DNA from: Gelatoporia subvermispora B
Taxonomy: Eukaryota; Basidiomycota; Agaricomycetes; Polyporales; Gelatoporiaceae
Length of the DNA: 64,000 nucleotides
Reading direction: 5' to 3'
Assembly: GCA_000320605.2 (NCBI GenBank)
Contig: KB445808.1
Location: forward strand, 1-64,000
Positions 56,923 through 64,000 of this stretch are shown one piece after another. A program made the translations under genes and the position numbers. The stretch's first letter is position 1. Each line of letters begins with the position of its first letter. The notes beneath the pieces are model-generated. The model worked only from the letters and a program-made list of their open reading frames with translations, ran no database searches and had not been told where the DNA came from.

Positions 56923-58887
56923 ATGTCTGCCCCTCCTTCCATCGACATTGATGGCGTCATCAAGCCCAATATGGGCGCGTTGTTGCTCGCGATGGTCTTC
57001 AGTTCGGTGTGAGTCGGCCGTGGTATACACAAAGTGTTCAAGGAAACCCGCTGATATCCCTTATCTAGGCTTTACGGAGTGACAGTCCTCCAGACGTACC
57101 AGTATTATGACCGGTACTGGGAGGATCCATTGTACTTGAAGACATTCGTAGGTGATTTGCCTCGCTCTGTACAGTGCCCCCATGACTCGCGTCCACGTGA
57201 ACTCCGCAGGTCGCCGCGCTTTGGTGAGTAACCCCCGGTCTAGATTACCTTGAACGATCTCACGAACTCGTCTTCTAGGGTGCTTGATACTGCACAGCTT
57301 GTTACAGTGGTTCACGCGAACTGGTGGTACCTCATCGCACATTATGGAGACGTAGCTGCTCTAGGGATTGTTCCGGCGTACGTTTCCTGCATAACTGATC
57401 TACCTTAGCATTACTCAAGCTGTACATTGGCTCTTGCAGTAGCTTGGCCGTAGGTTCCTGTTGTTCTCTGCCACATAATTGGCTTATAGCACCTGTTGCA
57501 CCAGATTGAGGTCGGGATGACAGTGAGTTCGCCCAACTTATTCTGCGCCATGCACAATACTCAGCGTTTTCACTTTCCACAGATCTCCATAGGTCTCCTC
57601 GTCCAGACGTAAGCAGAAGTTCTTCAGACGCAGTTTGATCTCCCTCCCTGATCTCCATACCAGCTGGTTTGCATCTCGGGTTTGGAGGAGTACGTGCCCC
57701 CGGCTTGATCTCATATGTAGCCACCCGTTTACACCAGTGGACAGTGAACGGGCGCAACCCAATAATTCCGCTTGTAATAGTGCGTATGTTGATTCCCGTC
57801 CTCCCGTCTACTACTGACGTCCATTTTATCAGGTTGGCCTAACGCTCGCAACTTTCTGTGAGCTTCCACATCGATAAGCTCTATACTTGTGATCACTCAA
57901 TACCTATCTGACAGCACTCGGTATCTGTATGTTTCTAGCTACCATCTACCCCGACTCGTTCTAACATACTCGCAACTGCATAGTCTATGCTGTTACTGGG
58001 TAAGTCACTCGCTCCTATACCCAATTCCGTGTCGCTCATGTGGGGTCATACGCTCAGACAACGCAATCCCGTAGTTACTGAGATTGCGAAGATCACTGTG
58101 CGCCTACCCCTTCATCTCACATTTGCTCGTATGCTTATCAATGAGCCTATGTACCACATAGTGGGCCACTGTCGCGTCGTTGTCGTGCAGCATGGCTGCG
58201 GACTTCTTCATTACAGGTTCGCTGGTGTATTTTCTGCTCAAACAGCGTTCTGGATTCAAGACGTTAGTATTCATATATTCACTAAACGGATGTAAAGACC
58301 CAACGAATTGACTCATGTGCAGTGTCCAAGCACCGAAGGGTGACAAGGCGATCAATGTGCTGATTGCCTACACCGTGAACACCGGTCTGCTTACATCGTG
58401 CGTCCAACTCTTTCCTATCCATTCAAAGTCTCTAACACTATATTTATACTTAGCATCGCAGCTATGTGCACGATAATTCTCTCCAAGACCCTCGTCGGCA
58501 CCCAGTGGCAGGTCATACCCTATTTCCTTGTCAGCAAATGTATGTGCTCTCCTCTATCAATGTTACTCGCATTCACGCGTTCGCACTATAGTCTACGTGA
58601 ACTCGACACTTGCAACGTGAGTACACTGTACCTCACGACCCTTTCTTCGCTCACATCTGGGCACAGACTGAATGCCCGCGAAAAGCTTCGCAATATGGCT
58701 GGGGCTTACCCATCCGGGATCGAGCTAGGCGACTCACCCACTGGCGGATCGTCGACGGCGGTTCATAAAGTATGCATTGCCTGTACTCTACACCTTTGTG
58801 ACCGCTGATACATTTCTTTAGGCCCAGGTCGCATCTGAACTCAAGTTTGCGACGGGGGAGGAGTCAGTGGTGATGCCAGAGGTCTGA
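56923..58887 (+). CDS. DUF6534-type multi-pass membrane protein
   Basis: A basidiomycete-expanded membrane family of unknown function, about seven membrane segments. The gene is cut into many small exons. Recognised in order: start MSAPPSIDIDGVIKPNMGAL, LYGVTVLQTYQYYDRYWED, LWVLDTAQLVTVVHANWWYL, AHYGDVAALGIVP, IEVGMT, ISIGLLVQT, WFASRVW, VNGRNPIIPLVIV, VGLTLATF, INVLIAYTVNTGLLTS, IAAMCTIILSKTLVGTQWQV, VYVNSTLAT, LNAREKLRN and a hydrophilic C-terminal tail ending SVVMPEV. Each block matches the family order, with short introns between. Several middle junctions (57.4-57.8 kb) could not be resolved, so exact length is uncertain and a damaged exon is possible. Confidence 0.75.
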
Positions 58888-61150
58888 GTGCCTGGGTATT
58901 GGGGATGATGATCATTACGGTAATGATGTAACGACTTACAAGATGCTCCCATGGAACCCTGTATATTGTGGCAATGGTTGATGCTTGACGCATTCGAGGT
59001 CTTCGCCGTGGATGGTCGAAGTGGTCGAGAAACATCGGGCTTACTAAGCAGTCACAGTCACGTGGTGAGGGCAGCCAAATATTTGTTTGTGGTGGCAGTG
59101 ATAGCCACCGCGAATCATTTTGTCAGTCGAACCAGAACTTGCTTCTTCGTCCTAACCTTACTTAACTTACTAGTCGTTCTTCTCTCATTCCCAGTTTCCT
59201 GATATTCTCTCTGGCAGACTGTGTCTGACAAACTTTCCTGGGCGGTATCCGCATTGTGGGTACTCTATTGAGGCGAATGGAGCCAGCGGCCAGCAATGCC
59301 GTTTGTCCACTTCCCAAGTCACTCAACTGTCAAAGCTGAACTTCTAGCCGGATCTCTTCAATCATCGAATTCTCGATAATATCATGTGTTGCAATTGATA
59401 TGGCCGGACTATCAGGTCGGAGTTATCTGCTATGCGAACTGCGAGGTATGCCATGCGCTGCCTCTTATGTCGCGGATATAAGTTCTGACAATGGCTTAGA
59501 TTGGATTGCTGTGATTCGAGGACAGACTCATAGCTGTACGTTCCGCGCACGCGTTTGTACGCTTTTCCGACCGGTATCCGATGCCGAAGCGGCATGTCGG
59601 GTGCCGTCTCTTTAACTGCGCAATGAGACTGCTCCCGATTATTCCACTTCCAGTGCAGTGGAGATTGTTCCAAAACAATTGTCCGATTAGAATCGCAATA
59701 CCCTCTAATCTACCGGGGCTTATCGGAACGCTGCATGCGTCTCAGAAAACTGACTCCCAGTTACGCAACCACTCTTTCAAAGCCCCGAACGTATGAGAGT
59801 CGGTCTTCTCTTGCTACGTTGCTCGAATCCAGTACTCAAGTGCTGTATTAGGTCTTGAATGAGGTCCATCCCCCTTGTCTCAATCGAGATATACGCGCAT
59901 CGCACGGTTTTTGCTCTTGCCTCGCTGTCTCTTAGCATATGGTTTTCGCATGACTCTGCCATCAAGTTTCCGGATGCCCACCATGTGAACTCTTATGTTT
60001 CTAGACAGGCTGGTTGCATTGATGTCCACTCTCATAGAATTTTCTCCCGCTGCATGAGCTCGTAGGCTATACCACTTCTCGGGAGAACGCTAATTCGTTT
60101 CCCTCGGTCCTGGAATGCGAAGCAATGTTCGCCTGATTCGCGATAACACATGCCGTCCTGTGCAATCACCTGCTCAACACAGGATACACGGTACTAATAT
60201 AGACTGGCCCATGAGTTGCAGTGTATACGGTCAAAGCTATGTTTGAGGCTACTCCAGTTACGCGAGCAAGGCTCTGGTGGGCCAAATCAGTGAGCTGGAT
60301 GAGAAGGTTTGACATCGGTGGTCATATGCCTGCAACGTGGGATCTTCCCTGTCTCTTTCCGGAATTCAAGAGAATCACGGGGCAGTTCAGCATCCAGTAA
60401 GAGGCATCTTGTCTCCCTTCCTCTGGGTGCACCTACGGCAGCCATCACGTGCAATCGGGTACCCTCCGGCAGGTCTCGCGCCCGCGATGCGATGAAGCAC
60501 AGGATTAAGTTCAATACAGCGCTCGTCGACTTCAACGAGGTATGCGTCTGCATCTTCATTCGTTTCACCTCGTGCTCACACGAAGTATGTAGGTCCACAT
60601 TTGTGCGTTCGTCATGGCGACGGGTCAGAAACTGCTCGAGTGGAGCTATCGTGCCTGAGATCAGGTCCTCCAGCTTATCCACGATACTTTGATCTGTAGA
60701 AGCCCCTGTCCGCATTTGACTGCTTCCCCTCCGTGTCTTCTTCTACAGCTTCCGCGGTCATCGATGTGAAGCTCGGAACAAAGTCTAAATGCCGGCTCCT
60801 GGTATGGCTATACTCTTGTCCCCCTTGTGACCTTCTTGTGAACTGACCGTGTGCTATGCATCTTACTATACCTCAGTGGTTTTGCTAGGATGTCACACCA
60901 TCATTGATGTCTTAGGTTACAACACCCCAGCGCCATCTCTGGGACAATGGTAGTACGACGCCCATATGGAATGCCGAGGACTATTTTCACGCATAGCAAT
61001 CACACGGCCGACATCATGTATGGGCGATAAGCGCAGAAGAACTCGGGCCAGACCCTGTCCAAATCCACACCATGCGTGATACAGTTACACATATACCAGT
61101 AATACGAGCGTTTGCTTCGGGTTCCGCCTTCTGCCCCCATTCTGCCTCTC
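58888..61150. other. Intergenic, one dispersed motif and a weak ORF
   Basis: About 2.2 kb. The CAAATATTTG-core motif occurs at 59074-59096. A 142-codon minus-strand frame (60287-60715, start MRTGASTDQSIVDKLEDLIS) has a helical, mixed composition and could be a fragment of a gene, but no family or splice partner is evident. Confidence 0.35.
59074..59096 (+). repeat. Dispersed motif with CAAATATTTG core, instance 5
   Basis: Diverged copy (GCCAAATATTTGTTTGTGGTG plus GC) of the motif described at 19521-19543. Confidence 0.45.
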
Positions 61151-62308
61151 ATGAGCGTGAGCTTATACAACTTATCGGCCCTCGTCGCAGATGACACCGA
61201 TCCCAACATCGTGTATTCTTCGGGCTGGCAAATCTATCCACCATCACAGACTCTTGTCAACTACTTCAACAATACTTTGCACTTCGCCGCCTCTGCGAAC
61301 CAGTGGGCAACCTTTTCGTTTTCCGGTGAGTCTCAAACTTACTATCGAATGTAAGGTGATTTTGAGCACACTACAGGCACTGGGATCGAGGTTTACGGCA
61401 GCTTATCAGTCAATTTCTCGACCATACCGCAATCGAGCTATTCCGTCGATGGCGTCATCCAAGGGATGTATCAGCCTCCCCCCAACTTCAGCCCACCCTT
61501 TCTGGCTAGCAATATATTGTTTTTCCGCTCTCCAATGCTGAAACAAGGCGCACATATTCTCAACATCACCGTTGATGCAGCCAGTAGTGCTAACCAATAC
61601 TTCCTCGACTACATCGTCTGGACTCCGGAGTCAATCCCGTCATCTTTCTCTTCGGCGTCCTTTGTATTCCCCACTACCTCGATGACTCCAACAACCGCTC
61701 AACCGACCTTACCGTCATCAGTAGGATCAGCGACTGGGGAGATTGTACCCTCTGCGTCTGCTTTGGAACGAGTGCACCATGCCTCAGTGAGTAATATCTC
61801 AAATGGTTCGATTCGCAGGCCAAATTGTCTTTCTAGTCCACTGGCGCCATCATAGGTGGTATCGTGGGCGGTGTAGCGGTGATTTTAGTACTAGCGATCT
61901 TCTATCTCATATATCGCAGGAAGAGATCAGCGTCGAGCTCTGGTGTGTCGCATCGATCAAACGTCTGTAATATACTAACCCGTAACCACCGATTCAGGTA
62001 TGAACGGGAGCCATGTCCAACTTGCTGGCACCGATGGAGATACGGAGGCTGCCATGTCATCTACCGCGCCACCTGTCACTACATCGACGACGTTCCTCGA
62101 GTCAGAGAAGGCGTCAATGGGTCAACCTCGCCTCGCACATATTCGTACCGACAGCGACTCAAACTACGCTTCAGGATCTACCCAATCCGAGATGACGTTG
62201 ATCTCGCCTATTGTGCATGAAGATTCGGGCTTGAGAATTCCTCCTTCGGTTACTGAACTTCATCCAACCTCTATCGTCGAGCTTCCCCCTGCTTATACTG
62301 CTGATTGA
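61151..62308 (+). CDS. Single-pass membrane protein with Ser/Thr-rich ectodomain
   Basis: Exons 61151-61325, 61377-61786, 61837-61942 and 61998-62308 sum to 1002 nt, 333 aa. The N-terminal ectodomain (DDTDPNIVYSSGWQ ... FSGTGIEVYGSLS ... GAHILNITVDAASSANQYFLDYIVW) follows the pattern common in basidiomycete surface proteins, with several N-glycosylation sites. A Ser/Thr/Pro stalk, a single membrane helix (GAIIGGIVGGVAVILVLAIFYLIY), a basic stop-transfer (RRKR) and a cytoplasmic tail ending ELPPAYTAD follow. No signal peptide is visible at the chosen ATG (MSVSLYNLSALV); homologous proteins usually have one, so a 5' exon may be missing. Ligand and function are unknown. Confidence 0.75.
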
Positions 62309-63274
62309 TCGACTGCAAAACTTATAGCCTGCCTTTCATGATCATCCAACACTTCTGTCCCCTGCGATGACGAAACGAATCACTGTATGAAGAGCGACGT
62401 TATATTACATTCATCTATACTTACATAGATTAGGTTCACCTTTTGTAGGCAATGTCTTTTTTTGATCTGCTCGTCGATTTCGCCGTGAACGATATTCTCC
62501 ACCGTATTTACTGGCCACTGAAGCATTTGTCTCGATGCGAAGGCGAGAGATTGCGCAACGCTGAGGCTTTGTCGACTATTGCGTGTGCAGCAAAGTATGG
62601 TCTGACTCCTTGGCTTCGTTGTAAGCACGAACGACTTCAATCCTGTCGTTGCTGGGCATTGCGCGTCAAGCATCCTACCCGGAGTATCGACAGCGCATAT
62701 ACGTAAGTTACAGCAACTTTTGCTCTTGAATTTGTCGATGCAAAGGGTCTATGAAAACAATTGAGGGGGAATCTTCCGACGCAGATTGGGCAAGGCTCAG
62801 GCGTCACACGGGATATATCCACCAGCTGTGAATGTGACCATCCAGCCGGCCTCCCCCACAATTACTTCTTCGTCATTCGCTCGTGTCAAGGAGAAGACAG
62901 TCGGCTTATAGATCAGACTAAGTGATGCAAGTCGCTTTCAAACGTTCGGGAAGACGAAGTGTAGCTAACAGATCTGTAAATGCGTTGTCCTTCACAAAGT
63001 GCAATACATGGACCATGCAGAAAGGTGTGCATTGGAACAGCATAACGGCGCCCGAGTGGGCGATAGGCATACAACCGTACAGTGGAGATTGCCTATTTAA
63101 GCGCTCGGATTGTGGCTCGGTAATTACTATTGCTGCCTCGATGGCGCTTGGCATCGAAATCGTTCGATACGTCGCCATCCAGTGGTCAATTTTCAAGGCT
63201 GAGAGCGTTTGATATCCATCTACATTCTCCTACGCGTAAAACATAAATTCGACAACCACAATAATTGCGAAACC
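62309..63274. other. Intergenic with possible F-box relic
   Basis: A plus-strand frame (62452-62706) contains VNDILHRIYWPL and ALSTIACAAKYGLTPWL, weakly like the F-box start of the next gene (TDDILRHIFWAVL ... TLTRAARVCKGWSEPAL). It may be a decayed tandem copy. Confidence 0.3.
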
Positions 63275-64000
63275 ATGCATCAAGCGCTCTCCACGGACGA
63301 CATTCTTCGCCATATTTTCTGGGCAGTGCTGCATTCGATGCCTGAAATCCAGAATTACTTGCGTTCTCCCCATCCCGATGTCATGTTGACACTGACGCGT
63401 GCAGCCCGTGTATGCAAGGGATGGTCTGAGCCCGCCCTAGCTCCGATGTGGGCGCGGATGAGTTCGCTGTTCCCTCTGCTGCGGATCCTGCCCAACTTTG
63501 GCACCCGGACTGAGAACGGAGAGCTTGTATACGTGGGTGGATAACATGCTCAACACTATAACTCCATACTCACGTGTCGACGTTCACCCGCTCAGATTAT
63601 CGAGGGTGAACATCTCAACGATGCAGACTGGGAAAGATTTAAGCAGTACGCTGGATACATCCGTGAACTGAATATCCTGCCGCTTGACTTGCAACATGCC
63701 GCCATACATTCCTCGACATTTGCATGCCTCATGAACAAGAGCGGAGATACTCCCATACTTCCCTGTCTTCAACTATTCACGTCTGAGGCGCTCGTGCCGC
63801 ACGTTTGCCGCATTGGATGGATGGCGCATACTCCGACGCTTCGCGAATTTGCGATTCTCAATCCGAACATAGAGTCAGCCGATCCAGAAACAGACCCACT
63901 GTGGTACTCCACCATGCTGAACTTTTTGATCGAGACAATGTCACAAGCTCCGATGATACAAACGCTGCGATTGGTCGGATTTCCGCGATCGATACTACAC
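63275..64000 (+). CDS. F-box protein, partial (runs off the window end)
   Basis: Starts at ATG 63275 with an F-box: MHQALSTDDILRHIFWAVL ... LTLTRAARVCKGWSEPALAPMW. A phase-0 intron (donor at about 63533, acceptor before 63598) joins ELVY to IIEGEHLNDADWERFKQYAG. The following region (RELNILPLDL, LQLFTSEALVPHV, TLREFAILNPNIE, IQTLRLVGFPRS) has the irregular Leu pattern of basidiomycete F-box proteins. F-box proteins present substrates to SCF ubiquitin ligases. The 3' end is outside the window. Unlike the F-box locus at 11.5-13.4 kb, no stops interrupt this one. Confidence 0.75.

Noticed and set aside
56412..57041. 209-codon minus-strand frame
   Set aside because: No domain; overlaps the first exon of the DUF6534 gene on the other strand.

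Overview
The window is nuclear DNA of a filamentous basidiomycete, most likely a wood- or litter-degrading Agaricomycete. Genes are split by many 47-145 nt GT-AG introns, and the families fit that group: a group III G-alpha, CFEM/GPI wall proteins, a CE15 glucuronoyl esterase, a DUF6534 membrane protein, a bestrophin-like channel, basidiomycete F-box proteins, and a NACHT/ankyrin NLR-like gene. All models below were spliced by hand from the sequence. Exon sums divisible by 3 are the main internal check.

Layout. 0-2 kb: a hammerhead ribozyme motif (449-524), then a 5'-truncated hAT transposase and its subterminal repeats. 3.7-17 kb: G-alpha (-), a CFEM/GPI protein (+), a decayed F-box gene (+), bestrophin (-). 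20.7-25.4 kb: secreted proteins, namely CE15 esterase (-) and two paralogous small Thr/Phe-rich proteins (-). 26-31 kb: RhoGAP (-) and a very small TEA/ATTS-domain gene (-). 33-39.4 kb: an intact Ran1-type Ser/Thr kinase (+), a tandem duplication, a small proline-rich ORF, a decaying satellite array, and a second CFEM protein (-). 39.8-48.9 kb: two mosaic copies of a segment of about 3.5 kb flanking a ricin-B-like membrane protein (+), with a young 182-bp MITE. 48.9-55.3 kb: an NLR-like NACHT/ankyrin gene (-) that carries a second copy of the MITE in its N-terminal exon, next to a pseudokinase paralogue (-) of the 33-kb kinase. 56.9-64 kb: DUF6534 membrane protein (+), a single-pass membrane protein (+), and an F-box gene cut by the window end (+).

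How the genes fit together. G-alpha group III proteins feed the cAMP-PKA pathway, and RhoGAP, the Ran1-type kinase and TEA factors are typical morphogenesis/mating regulators. CFEM, CE15, the small secreted proteins and the two single-pass proteins act at or outside the cell surface. The most unusual parts are the hammerhead motif, the MITE pair with reconstructable empty sites, and the NLR/pseudokinase neighbourhood.
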